64,000 bases of DNA from Hyperoplus lanceolatus (lineage: Eukaryota > Chordata > Actinopteri > Uranoscopiformes > Ammodytidae). Location of the stretch: contig CM049397.1 of the NCBI GenBank assembly GCA_026929865.2, positions 558,001-622,000 of the forward strand, written 5' to 3'. Under the pieces are notes generated by a model that saw only the letters and a program-made list of their open reading frames with translations, made no database searches and was not told the origin of the DNA. The stretch's first letter is position 1, and every line of letters starts with the position of its first letter. The position numbers were made by a program, and so were the translations under genes. This document shows, one piece after another, positions 33,000 through 43,653 of this stretch.

Positions 33000-33483
33000 C
33001 GGACCTCGGGTGTTGCTCAAGAATCTGCTTTGACTGACAAAAATCCACTAACTGTTTTTAAATGGATCCCTCGATGCTTTAAATATATCTTTCTGTCAGT
33101 TATAAGTTGACAGAATGAGTGGGTATTTTGCACGGCGGGGTTGCCACTTTGTTATAAAAATATAACTTACCTATTGATAGTTTGCGTTCGAGTCGCACCT
33201 CGGTCACGGCAGCTGTAGCTTCATCCATACAGTTTAGCGACAGTATGGTGGTGGTTGGACACTGTGCGTTTGACGGGGTGTGTTAATAAAGTAATTTGCT
33301 AGGGCGTGACGTTGGCAGTGTTGATTAGTCTTTTAGTTCGTTTTAGGGAAATATTTTGTTTGATGCGACCTCTGTATTTCTGAGTATGGCTTTCCATGTT
33401 TAAAAATGCTGCTGTTTCAGTGATTTTATAAATGGAAAACCGTCTTAAATACTCTTCTGCCTCTACGCCAGCATTTCACTAAC
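33000..33483. other. No gene recognised
   Basis: Sequence between the L1 5' end and the next hAT. Nothing is supported here. Confidence 0.4.
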
Positions 33484-33808
33484 TGTATGCAGGGTTTTTC
33501 CTGGCTCAGAATGGGCCTTTGGGGGGGTCAGTACGCAACCAACTTTCTTTGGGGTCGCGACTATGTGCAACAGTAAAGGCAAACGGTTTGTGTATTTTAA
33601 GAGGGTGTGGGGTTGGGAGAGGGCAGTTTCTATCCAGATAAAGAGAATTTCAGTCAGCCTGTCAATCACTGCGTTACCATGGAGCTCACTGACGCTTATG
33701 AAATCACAATAAACAACCTGTAGATATGAAGTCAAAATACTAATAATGACTAGGCCTACCTATTTAATACTTTAATTGTTTCTAATTGATCTAAACCATG
33801 GAAGAAGG

Positions 33809-34341
33809 TAGGGCTGCTCGATTATGAAAATATCATAATCATGATTATTTTGAGTAATCACATTGTGTTATCACGACTATTAAAGACAGTTAATCATTGA
33901 TTTAAGAACATTATGCATTTATTGTACTTTTAACAAGGTTTTTTTTCTAATAACACCATGACTTTGGACTGTAAACAAAGGCTGTTCCTAATTGAACTGA
34001 AAACAGGGAGAATAGAAATAGGCTAAATAAGTGAAACATATTTTTAATAATTTAATAAAATAAATATGTCAAAATAAAAATAACCAGTTGTAAATGGTGT
34101 TGATAGGGCACGTCTTTTGCTAGCATTAAATGTAAGGGCATGATTTATTTATGTCAAGGAGCATGGTGGATAGGCAGTTGCATTGTAGTGTTGACAGTTG
34201 TGGTGGCAGGAGTTAAGGAGCTTTAAACCTCCTGTGTTTTTTTTATTCACTGATTGCTTGGTCATAGACCACTATGATTCAACTTAAAGTTAATAAACAA
34301 ATTGGTCTGGATGTTTAGAGGTGCAGATCAGGTCGTATATG

Positions 34342-34415
<74 letters not shown>

Positions 34416-34816
34416 GTCTGTCTGTCTCTCTCTCTCTCTCTCTATGTCTGTCTGTCTGTCTGGCGGTCGCGTGTCCGCGCGTGACATATCTTGCACATTA
34501 TTTTAGTTTGTTGTGAGTCTGAAGTGTTTTCAGACAACACAATTAGTTTTACCTTTTAGTCTCATCATCTAGAAGTTTTTCAAAACACCCGGCAATGCGC
34601 AACATTTCCCTCCTACTCTCTGGACCAGACGATAGCTCAGGTGAGGGAGGGGCCAAGCGGAGCCGGAGCGCATAGCAGAAGGGTTCGCTGCATTTACAAG
34701 CCTGCATGCCCCGGCGTGCGGAACAATGATAGTTTAATAAAGATTATTTTGTTTTCATGATTGAGGGAAGCCGTAATAGTTATCGAAAATGAAATTCAAG
34801 TTATTGCCCAGCCCCT
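33809..34816. mobile_element. Nested hAT (TAGGGCTG ends)
   Basis: It starts TAGGGCTGCTCGATTATG and ends TTATTGCCCAGCCCCT. The flanking near-identical octamers are GAAGAAGG (33801-33808) and CAAGAAGG (34817-34824), an 8-bp duplication with one mismatch. Terminal sequences resemble those of the hAT at 35453-47303. The (CT)n tract lies inside it. No transposase is encoded. Confidence 0.75.
34346..34462. repeat. (CT)n/(CTGT)n microsatellite
   Basis: Long CT run with two TATGTCTGTCTGTCT interruptions. Serine/leucine or arginine/glutamate shadow frames arise from it. Confidence 0.95.
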
Positions 34817-35024
34817 CAAGAAGGATGACTTAAATTGGGCTGAATTTGGAGAGGTTTTAAATAGCTATATTATTCTCAATCTTTATCATTTTGGCGCTCC
34901 TGATTTTCCTTTGGCGCTGGATAAATCCGCTTTGGCGCGCGCCAAAACTTTCTCTATGCAGGAAAAACCCTGTGTATGACTATGTAACTGCATGTAAATA
35001 CCTTGAATAACTAACAGCTAACTA

Positions 35025-35027
<3 letters not shown>

Positions 35028-35057
<30 letters not shown>
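35028..35057. repeat. (CA)n microsatellite
   Basis: About 15 CA units. Confidence 0.9.
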
Positions 35058-36878
35058 AAGCCTGGGGAGTTGCTCTCATTTATATGCGCGCGAGTGACAC
35101 TGGTTGTCCTGATAATCTATATTATCTGATTTTTACTATGAGGTTAAGAAATATAGGATACTATTGTATAATCCTTTATAGTTATTTCGATTGTGTCCTT
35201 TTTATATATGACACTAATGTAGTTGTAGTTCTGAACCACACTCGTGATGTTCCTCCTTGACAAAAAATACAAATTTAATCAAGCTCTGTGACATTCATTC
35301 TGTGCACTCTGATATGTTTTATATGTGAAAACCAGGTCCAATTAAAAGGTCCCCCTTTGTTTCATAAGGTTAAATACACGATTTGTGGTATTTTCATGTA
35401 ATAAGGCCCAGTCAGCTTATACAGATGAATAAATAAAAATTAAAGGTGCACTTTGGGCTGGGCGATATGGCAAAAAATATTATCATGATTATTTTTTTGA
35501 TATTGATCGATATCGATATTAATCACGATATAAAATGTGATACTGCTGAAGCCTGAAGAAATCAGAGGGTTCAATGTTGTTTATTAGCATATTTGTGATT
35601 AGGGAACATTGAATCACATTTAAATATAAACATTTAACTTCACAAACATGTTTTATCTGCCCCTAACAAAACAATATAAGATAGCTTGAATTATTTAAAA
35701 TAATGTAAATATAAATAAATGAATAAAGCTAACTTCTTTCACATTAAACTCATTTCCCAGGCGAAAAAAAAGTATACTTTAACATACTAAATTCAAGCAC
35801 ACTTAGTGTACTTCATAAGCACAAAATTATTGTACTAAAAATTGTGTTATTTTCAAGTACTAAAAACGTACTTAGTATACTAATGATATATCATTATTGC
35901 TACTTAAGATATACTAAAATACATCTTAGTGTACTTGACTATACTATTTTGGGAGACACTTAAGATTAACTTAAATATACTTAAGTACACTTTTCTCTAC
36001 TAATACTGTACTTATTTATAATGTTCTTTAGCTCGATTTAAATTATACTTAAATCCACTTTTCAGATTACTATTAATACATTTAGAATATACTGGAAATG
36101 TATTTCTAATTTAATCTTTATGTATTGCCATTGTATTTTAAATATATTTACAAAACATAAATAAAAATTAAAAAGTTCTACTTAAGCATATTATAGTTCA
36201 TCTTAATGTTGTCTCAAAATAGTACAGATAAGTACACTAAATTGTACTTTAGTATGTCTAAAGTAGCAATCAGGATATATCATTAGTATACTAAGTATAT
36301 TGTTAGCACATTGAAAATAATATACTGTGAGTACACTAATTATGTGTGCAGAAAGTATACTAGATGTATTTCATTAAAGTACACTTCAACAGTACACAGA
36401 AAGTACATTTTTTCTATAATTAATTTGAATTTCAAATTACTTTTAAGTAAACATAAAACATATTTAGAACATACTTGAGGTAGAAAAAAAGTTTATTTTT
36501 AACATGCACGGCATTACAGGGAAAATGTGCATAATAAAGTACATTTAAATACATCTTTAACAACTTCTTAAACAACATCTTCAAACAGTTTCTCTTCATC
36601 GTAACATTTTTATTCAAATTTGGATCATCTGACCCCAGAGAATTCTTTTTAGTCATATTCTTTAACAAGTTAACTAAAAAACAATAATGAAAAGGAAATA
36701 GAAATTAAACTTGAAATGGGGGAATGAACCAATGTTTCTGAATTGGGGTGGTAGTCACCGTGGAGGTGAGACGGGTGGAGTGGACAGACAGGTGTTTAGA
36801 GGAAGATGATCTGAGAGAATGGGAGCCAGTGGGAATCTGGAGGAGATCAGACAAATATGGGGATGGCCTTGTATGTAT

Positions 36879-37061
36879 TCAGTAGGATTTTGAATTGGAT
36901 AGGGATCTGGACCGGGAGCCAGTGATGTGGTGGATGGAGGGGGTTCGAGTTATGATAATGGCAACTGAATTCTGAACCAGTTGAAGTTTATGGAGGGATT
37001 TGTGAGGTAGTCCGAGGAGGAGAGAGTTGCAGTGTGGCGGGTAAGGGAGGGGTGGAGGCAA
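36879..37061 (-). pseudogene. L2-type reverse transcriptase C-terminal fragment
   Basis: The minus-strand frame reads [20 protein letters not shown], then [17 protein letters not shown]. It matches the block CNSLLAGISTTSINRLQRVQ of the L2 at 23850. It is a short 3' LINE fragment inside the long-inverted-repeat element. Confidence 0.75.
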
Positions 37062-37839
37062 GAGTACAAAGCAAGTACAGTATTATATCTTGACCAAAAT
37101 TAAATGCAAATATTCTGGTATGGCAGAGCATATTTAAAGAAGCAAAATGTACAGAAATTAATATCCCATTATATAAAGCACAACAAGATGCTCCGCATTG
37201 AAATGTCCTGCACAATAATAAAATGCTTTTTTCGCAAACTAAAACACAAACTGAAATTAAACATTACATTCTCCCATCTTCATCTTTCCAGTGGAGTGGT
37301 TTCCTTTGAGTAGGCCTGGTCAGCAAATTCTTCTGCAAATGAGGGCTTGCACTTCCGGCAGTGTTGTTTGGAAACTTCTTCATCGCGGTGTCTTTGAAAG
37401 GGACAAAAATTAAATATTGTTAGCAAAAAAGGCTTTAATTGTCATCTTTTCGGTTTCCATTTTGATCCTCTTGTTCATCCATGCTATATAGCTAAACCTG
37501 TAAAAACCTATGGTTAACTGTAATGTGCATGATTAAATATGCACTCACTATTTAAAAACCTAATTTTTTTTCTTACTAGAATATAATGGAAAGTTGTGGA
37601 TGAATTGAGAATTTGTTATTTCAGTGATGAATGTATTCTAACATGTTGTTACTGGGTTATTTCACAATGTGGACATGTGTGCCTGCCTTGCTAGCTGAGC
37701 TTAGACATTTAGTATGCTATAACGTTGTTGCTAACGGTTAGAATTCCACACCAACATTATCCAGCTTGCAAAATATTTTATAAACTCATGGGATGCCCAT
37801 ATAATAGTAGATTAACCAACTGTGTTGTCTGCCGAAAAA

Positions 37840-37905
37840 CTTACCTTCAAGAAGAAGTAGTTTGGCTGGCAGTATTTTTGTTTTTCCATGTCGGATTCGG
37901 CCATG
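37840..37905 (-). CDS. Possible first exon ending at a GTAAGT donor
   Basis: On the minus strand an ATG at 37905 opens MAESDMEKQKYCQPNYFFLK and runs directly into a consensus donor AAG|GTAAGT. A candidate continuation with an acceptor-like TCCCTTTCAAAG lies at about 37400. An open stretch there (EEVSKQHCRKCKPSFAEEF or its alternate frame) contains a C-x-x-C pair, but the phase is unproven. Upstream sequence is promoter-like. This may be a host exon captured by the inverted-repeat element, the element's own gene, or chance. I do not recognise the peptide. Confidence 0.35.
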
Positions 37906-38160
37906 ACTGGCCCTCTTCACGGTGAAGTTCATCACGGTTGCTGAACAGAGCTGACTGATATTCCGTTCTTCTTTGTTCCCCTTTTATTATTTCTGAGCAG
38001 TCCACCTGCCGATGTCCGAAGCATAAAGCAAAGCAAACCTTGTGTGTCACGTGACTCGGTGACTGGCCCCCGATTGGCCAGTATGCACATTTGATTCGGA
38101 AACGTGGACTGTGATTGGTCGAATTAAATGCACTGCGATGACTGGCTGTTTTTTTTTGGT
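37906..38160 (-). promoter_or_regulatory. Promoter-like region with CCAAT boxes and E-box
   Basis: On the minus strand, upstream of the 37905 ATG, there are CGACCAATCACAG and GGCCAATCGGGG (two CCAAT boxes), GTCACGTGACAC (E-box palindrome) and a relatively GC-rich patch. A weak TATA-like AATAATAAAAGG lies about 80 bases before the ATG. Spacing is reasonable for a small polymerase II promoter. There is no expression evidence. Confidence 0.4.
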
Positions 38161-39270
38161 TCGGTGAGGTGAAGACTCACCATGTCACCTGTGGAAGTGC
38201 ACCGCTGCTATTCGTTCAGAACAGAACCTACATGTAAAGCTGAAGCCATTTAAAACAATGTTTACACGTTAGATTAAAGGGGGTACGTTGCCTATTTTTA
38301 ATTGCCTATTTGGTATAGTGTTGTAATGAACTATTGAGATTTTTTTGTTGTTGTTGTAATAAGTAGCCCTACACTATAATTTACATTGCTACATAATATA
38401 CATTTTATAAGTACAAAAAAATCAGAATTTTTTTATTAAAAGTTACATTAGTATAGTCTGAGATGTATAATATTTATATATATATATATTTACATTTATA
38501 AAATAGGAGTGCACTTTGTGAAACTACACCTGCTCGGATTATACCTACAGTATAGTATAATGAAGTTTAAATGAATTAATATGCTTTAATAAAAATATAC
38601 TTAAAATATATAAGAAAAATATGCTTCAAAAATCCCACTTCTGATAAGAAGACTGAAGCACTTGTGCATTAATCAAAGACTTTCAAAAGATTAATTTTTC
38701 TGTAAAGCAGCAAAGCAAATTTCCTGTTATCTACACATCTTAATATGTTCATAAGTCTAATATGTTTTCTGATTGCTGTCAAATGTAAGTGAAACAATCC
38801 AAGCTTTAGAATACTTTCCATGTGATGATAAGAAATACACAAGGTTGTACTGTTTTTTTATTAGAAATACTGGTGACTACTGCATTAAATAAAAGCACAT
38901 GGTCAATTGAAAGGTGCTCTGTTGTTGCTGTTCAGATTAAATTAGAAATACATTTCCAGTATATTCTAAATGTATTAATAGTAATCTGAAAAGTGGATTT
39001 AAGTATACTTTAAATCGAACTTAAGAACATTATAAATAAGTACAGTATTAGTAGAGAAAAGTGTACTTAAGTATATTTAAGTTAATCTTAATGGTGTCTC
39101 AAAATAGTACAGTCAAGTACACTAAGATATATTTTAGTATATCTTAAGTAGCAATAATGATATATCATTAGTATACTAAGTACGTTTTTAGTACTCGAAA
39201 ATAACACACTTTGAGTACAATAATGTTGTGCTTATGAAGTACACTAAGTGTGCTTAAATTTAGTATGTTA

Positions 39271-40205
39271 AAGCGGCTACGAGTAACATTTAAATATCTT
39301 TTAAACAGCCTCATGTTTCCTCTGATAATCATAAATTACCCTTAACAGCAAACGAGACCATCAGTGCAAAGAAAGACGTTTTTAAATAGTTTTTAATACT
39401 GCTTTTGGTCTGGTCGCACACCCAGTCCGATTTTCGGTTCGCTCGTGCAAGCTCTATGGTCACATATCCGTATTGGTCGCAGATTTCAGTGTGGCGCAGC
39501 AACGTGAATTGAGAAGCCTATCCCTCCAGGTGAGGGAAGGGGAGCGGGAGCCTTGTTTGATACAGTTATTTGTCGTCATAATGACTGATAACGGGGCTGA
39601 ACCATCAAAAAAAAAAAGAAAATGCAATGAAGAAAAGCTAAAAGGGAGAGTGATATAGGCTATGGGGGACGAGGGCGTTGCCAAGCAACTTGTATACAAT
39701 TTCACGAGAGCGAAACTAGACTGCAGTGTTTACTCCTAAATGAATGAGCGGTTGGTACTAACACAAAGTTTGCTTTGCTTCACCATCATCAGATAACCAT
39801 TATCTGAAATAGTAATTATTTACAACAACATAAACACATTACCTCATCGTGATCCATACTAACTGCCGTCTATCGTTCATTCGCTTTCTGTGAGGAGTCG
39901 GACACGTAATCTTTCAGCTCCGTGAGAGAGAGTAGTTAGGTGAAACTGCTGCATCAACTCATTGCAATCAGGTGCGTGTGGCAGTGACTGGCATTAGTTC
40001 ATGCAGTGTCAAAACCACTCTCACGGAGCCGAAAAGAGTCCTCACACTTTCAACACATGGACATGCACTATATTGCTCCCTTCTCAGTTCACACTCACGC
40101 GCCTGGCACGAGCTAGAAAACAGCTTTGCGACAGCGGGCGTCGTAAAAATACTACCGCTTTTGTCCAAAGGGGACGCCAACGTGCCATGTTACTCGTAGT
40201 GGCTT
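39271..40205 (-). mobile_element. MITE-like repeat M, copy 2 with both termini
   Basis: The left end AAGCGGCTACGAGTAACAT and the right end, reversed, AAGCCACTACGAGTAACAT are inverted repeats. The interior is the inverse of 16131-16880. It interrupts the right arm of the long-inverted-repeat element, whose intact left arm shows the uninterrupted reading TTAAAGTATAC. No protein is encoded. The RFX-like GTTGCCAAGCAAC is at 39677-39689. Confidence 0.78.
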
Positions 40206-41115
40206 CAAAGTATACTTTTTTTTCGCCTGGGATGGCTACATACTGATGAATTTGTTCTGGTTTATAGTGTACTTATGAAGAATACACTAATTTACCACTG
40301 AAGTAGTATTCAATTATTAATATACTTATTATAAGTGCACTTTAACACTGCTGTGCTAACAATAATATGAAAAAAAGTGTTATAAAAGTGAACTTATTGA
40401 AAGGGTGCTAAAAGTGCACTTGATAAAAGTAGATGCAAATACACTGACATTAAACTTATATTTAACACATTCGAAGTACATTTTAAATAAATATACTAAT
40501 CAAACACTTATATATATTTCAGTGTTAGTATATTTTATATGAATATACTTCATATGAATTAATAAATAGTGTACTTTATCTAAGTAAACTAAAGTACTAC
40601 TGAGGAAATAATATATTTGTAATTAATACATTTATAATATATTTTTGGTTTACTTTATTTTAACACATAAAGTGAAAATGTGCTAGAAATGTACTTTCAA
40701 AAAATTAAGTACATTTTTAGTACTTTAAAGTATATTACTTTTTTACCTGGGTTGGCAGGGCTGCAGAAAACATCTTAAATCTTGTAGAGGCACAACCAAT
40801 ACACAAAAAGTAAAACAGTGGATCAACAAAGGCCCTGGCACATTTATATACTGAACTTTAATATATAAAATATAAAGTACGTAGTGCTTACGTAAGTACA
40901 AAATGTAAACATTGTGAAACCAGATATTATGCTACCTAAAATAATGTGTTTAAAACTAAAAAGATATGGCTTCCGGTTTGGACCTAAAATGGAGTAGTCG
41001 CAAGTCCAACGCGCTCCGTATTTTATATTGATATACATTGATTAGCCACAACATTTTATTATTCCGGCTACACAACGAAGACATTTTTCATATTGGAAAA
41101 CTAACCGTAAGCACA

Positions 41116-42108
41116 ATGGCGACTAAAAGTCAGAAAAAAGCATCCAAAGCCGCAGTTCAAAGTTTAGCTAGCCCTGCACTCAGGCAAACGCTCATGGCCG
41201 ATGCTAAAGCTAACGATGCCGCGGCTACCACCCGACCATCAACCCCACCGAGCCCTCCAGCAGAGCAGCCAACGGAGAGCGCTCTTCTAAAGCTGATAAA
41301 AGCCGAGATGGGCATTTCTCGTCAACAACTGGGTGATATAATCAAGAAGGAGATGGCTAGTCTCCACGCTGAAATTAAAGAAGACATAGAAGCCCTTCGG
41401 AAGGACACCAAAGCTGATATCGCCTCTCTAAAAACGGAATTCCGAGCCGAGATGTCATCTCTGCGCTCAGCGCAGACCGAGACGGCCACCACTATACGGG
41501 ATATCGAGGGCGCGCTCAACCGACATGACTCTAGCATTGCCGGGCTGGATAAAACCATATTGGATCTCAAACAAGAGGTGGGGAAACTGAAAGACCGGAA
41601 TGATGACTTGGAGAACAGAAGCCGCCGTCAAAATCTGAGGATTATTGGAATACCCGAGGGTGTTGAAAATGGAAAGCCTACCGCATTAATGGCTTCGTTT
41701 TTTGCTGGCGTTCTGGGCAACGAGATAACTGATCCTTTGGTGCTGGACCGCGCTCATAGATCCCTGGCTCCTAAACCCAAATCCGGCGACCGTCCCAGAC
41801 CCATGATAGTGCGGCTACACTACTACGTGGACAAGGAAAAGATTCTCCAAGTATCCAGGAATAAGGGTGAGCTCAAATTCAGAGGGACAAGGGTGCATAT
41901 ATTCCCAGACATGAGCGCCGAGCTTAGCCGCCGCAGAGCGGCGTTTACCCCAGTCAAAGCCAAACTCAGAGAGGCGGGCATCACATACGGTCTCTACCAT
42001 CCAGCGGAGCTGCGTCTTGTCCATGACGGAGTTTCACATTCCTTTAAAGCACCCGCGGATGTGGAAACATTCCTTGCCAAACGCACTCGTGCCTCTTTGG
42101 AGACGTAA
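41116..42108 (+). CDS. L1 ORF1 protein (RNA-binding chaperone), intact
   Basis: I choose the ATG at 41116 (CACAATGGCG context), giving 330 residues. An upstream in-frame ATG at 41038 lies in the leader. Residues 1-75 are basic and Pro/Thr-rich. Residues about 80-190 form a long coiled coil (EDIEALRKDTKADIASLKTE, LKQEVGKLKDRNDDLENRSR) for trimer formation. Residues about 175-300 are the RRM-like and C-terminal RNA-binding part (RRQNLRIIGIPEGVENG, LVLDRAHRSLAPKPK, VRLHYYVDKEKIL, FPDMSAELSRRRAAF). Length and domain order match transposase_22-type L1 ORF1p. It binds L1 RNA in cytoplasmic particles. No lesion is visible. Confidence 0.92.
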   Translation: MATKSQKKASKAAVQSLASPALRQTLMADAKANDAAATTRPSTPPSPPAEQPTESALLKLIKAEMGISRQQLGDIIKKEMASLHAEIKEDIEALRKDTKADIASLKTEFRAEMSSLRSAQTETATTIRDIEGALNRHDSSIAGLDKTILDLKQEVGKLKDRNDDLENRSRRQNLRIIGIPEGVENGKPTALMASFFAGVLGNEITDPLVLDRAHRSLAPKPKSGDRPRPMIVRLHYYVDKEKILQVSRNKGELKFRGTRVHIFPDMSAELSRRRAAFTPVKAKLREAGITYGLYHPAELRLVHDGVSHSFKAPADVETFLAKRTRASLET

Positions 42109-42888
42109 ACAAACAAAGATAGACGCTCCGGTTCCCTGTGCTATATGCTGATCCCTCACGCTAGACTATAACCTACGTAATGTTCATACTTTTAGTTTTT
42201 TCCTCCCGGTTTCATTATTTTCTTATGGAGATGAAAGGAAGAAAGGAGATTTTATTATGAGCCGTGAATGGAGAGACTATTATTTGTTATCACCAGTAGA
42301 GGGCAGTCGGCATCTACCTACCAGTTTGGCTGGCGCACATCTTCACCAGGTATCAGCATGTTATGTTTTCCTTCCTCAATTTGAACATGTTGCCGATAAA
42401 GAACATACCCACGGTTCAGAAGGGCCAGAAAAATGTACAGGTCTATTCGCTCACTTATCTTGCAAATTTTATTTAAAAATTTTCCCTGCTATGGCCGCTT
42501 TTCTTTCTTTCTTCTTTTTTTTTTTTTTTTATTATTGCATTTGAACGTTGTCAGTGGTGGGTATTATGTTATTTTATTTTATAAGTTGTGACTACAAAAA
42601 CGTATGTGAAAGGAGCAGCGTTTCTATGGTTGTTAACTGCCTATGGCAGCAAAATGGAAAGTTACCAAGTGTATCCAGGGTTTTTTACCTCTCGTTTGGG
42701 GAGGGGTAGGTTGTTCTTCGGGTTGGGAGGGTGAGGGTGGGGGGAACTTTGTGTTTTATGTTTATACACTTCTTTACTCTTTTAGCTTGAATGTGTGTGT
42801 GGCAGTATCATTCTCAAAATGCTGTAACATCCTTCAATACCCTACTAACCCCTGATGAGCATGGTTGATTGTTTGCAGCAAAGGAATA

Positions 42889-43653
42889 ATGGCTGACAAT
42901 ATTACAGTAAATTGTATTAGTTGGAACACCAAGGGCCTAAATCATATTATTAAGCGTAACAGGGTATTGTCCCATTTAAGAAGTCTGGATGTTAATGTTG
43001 CTTTTCTCCAAGAAACTCATCTCAGGACTTCTGACCATAACAGACTGCGTAAAGGATGGGTGGGGCAATTATATCATTCAATCTTTGAGGTGAAATCTAG
43101 GGGTGCTGCTATTCTTATTAACAAGAATACTCCTTTCATCATGCAAAAGGTTACTGCAGACCATCTGGGTAGATCTGTCGTGGTCACAGGTACCCTGTAT
43201 AATGTGCCTTTAATCTTAGCCAATGTTTATGCCCCAAACTGGGATGATGTGCAGTTTATGAAAAAATTCTTGTCCTCATTACCTTGTTTAAATACACACA
43301 GGCTTATTTTAGGGGGTGATTTCAACTGCGTATTAGACCCAATACTGGATCGCTCCTCTAACACCAACTTCAATATATCAAAATCTGCCAGGACGATTAA
43401 TGCTTTTCTACAAATGTATAACATGTCTGAACCCTGGCGCTCCTTGTATCCCAATTCTAAACATTATTCATTTTTTTCCCCAGTACATAACTCCTACTCC
43501 CGCATTGATTACTTTTTAATTGATAACCAGCTAATGCCCTCGGTTAAGGACTGCAGATATGAGGGCATTGTCATCTCTGACCATGGGCCCGTGGTTTTAC
43601 AAATATCTTTTCCAAAGAAATCTGCTCGGTGTCCTTGGCATCCGAAAACATGA
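42889..43653 (+). pseudogene. L1 ORF2, AP-type endonuclease domain (3' side deleted)
   Basis: It starts MADNITVNCISWNTKGLNH at 42889. The endonuclease motifs are all present: WNTKG, FLQETHL (Glu), LILANVYAPN, LILGGDFNCVLDP (Asp/Asn), YSRIDYFLID and ISDHGPV (SDH). The frame ends at 43653. The sequence then resumes in another frame with the run-up to the RT (EQEINDEFKRFYSSLYTSEV), so the linker that usually joins EN and RT, roughly 150 residues, is missing. A separate inter-ORF region (42109-42888) has no recognised coding. Confidence 0.88.

Larger units (their letters stand above)
33490..34972. mobile_element. Non-autonomous hAT-like transposon (CAGGGTTTTTCCTG ends)
   Basis: CAGGGTTTTTCCTG at the left is mirrored by CAGGAAAAACCCTG at the right. 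It is flanked by the direct repeat TGTATG (33484-33489 and 34973-34978). It contains another hAT at 33809-34816. Sequence near the right end (TTTGGCGC repeated) is subterminal. No transposase is seen. Confidence 0.85.
35756..40231. mobile_element. Long-terminal-inverted-repeat element (CCCAGGCGAAAAAAAAGTA ends)
   Basis: 35756-36115 and 38935-39270 plus 40206-40231 are inverted copies. The left end reads CCCAGGCGAAAAAAAAGTA and the right end TACTTTTTTTTCGCCTGGG. The right arm is split, a few bases from its end, by repeat M (39271-40205). The arms are built of imperfect AGTACACTTA-type motifs. Further related tracts lie at 36180-36430 and at 40232-40751. The last ends in TTTTTTACCTGGG and may be a second, adjacent member. 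No transposase is recognised, and the superfamily is unknown to me. Confidence 0.7.

Noticed and set aside
34302-34506. Ser/Leu-rich and Arg/Glu-rich ORFs
   Set aside because: They are translations of the (CT)n microsatellite.
35760-36430. Clustered short repeats suggesting a CRISPR-like or satellite array
   Set aside because: The motifs are irregular, overlap, and belong to the inverted arms of a eukaryotic transposon. There are no equal spacers.
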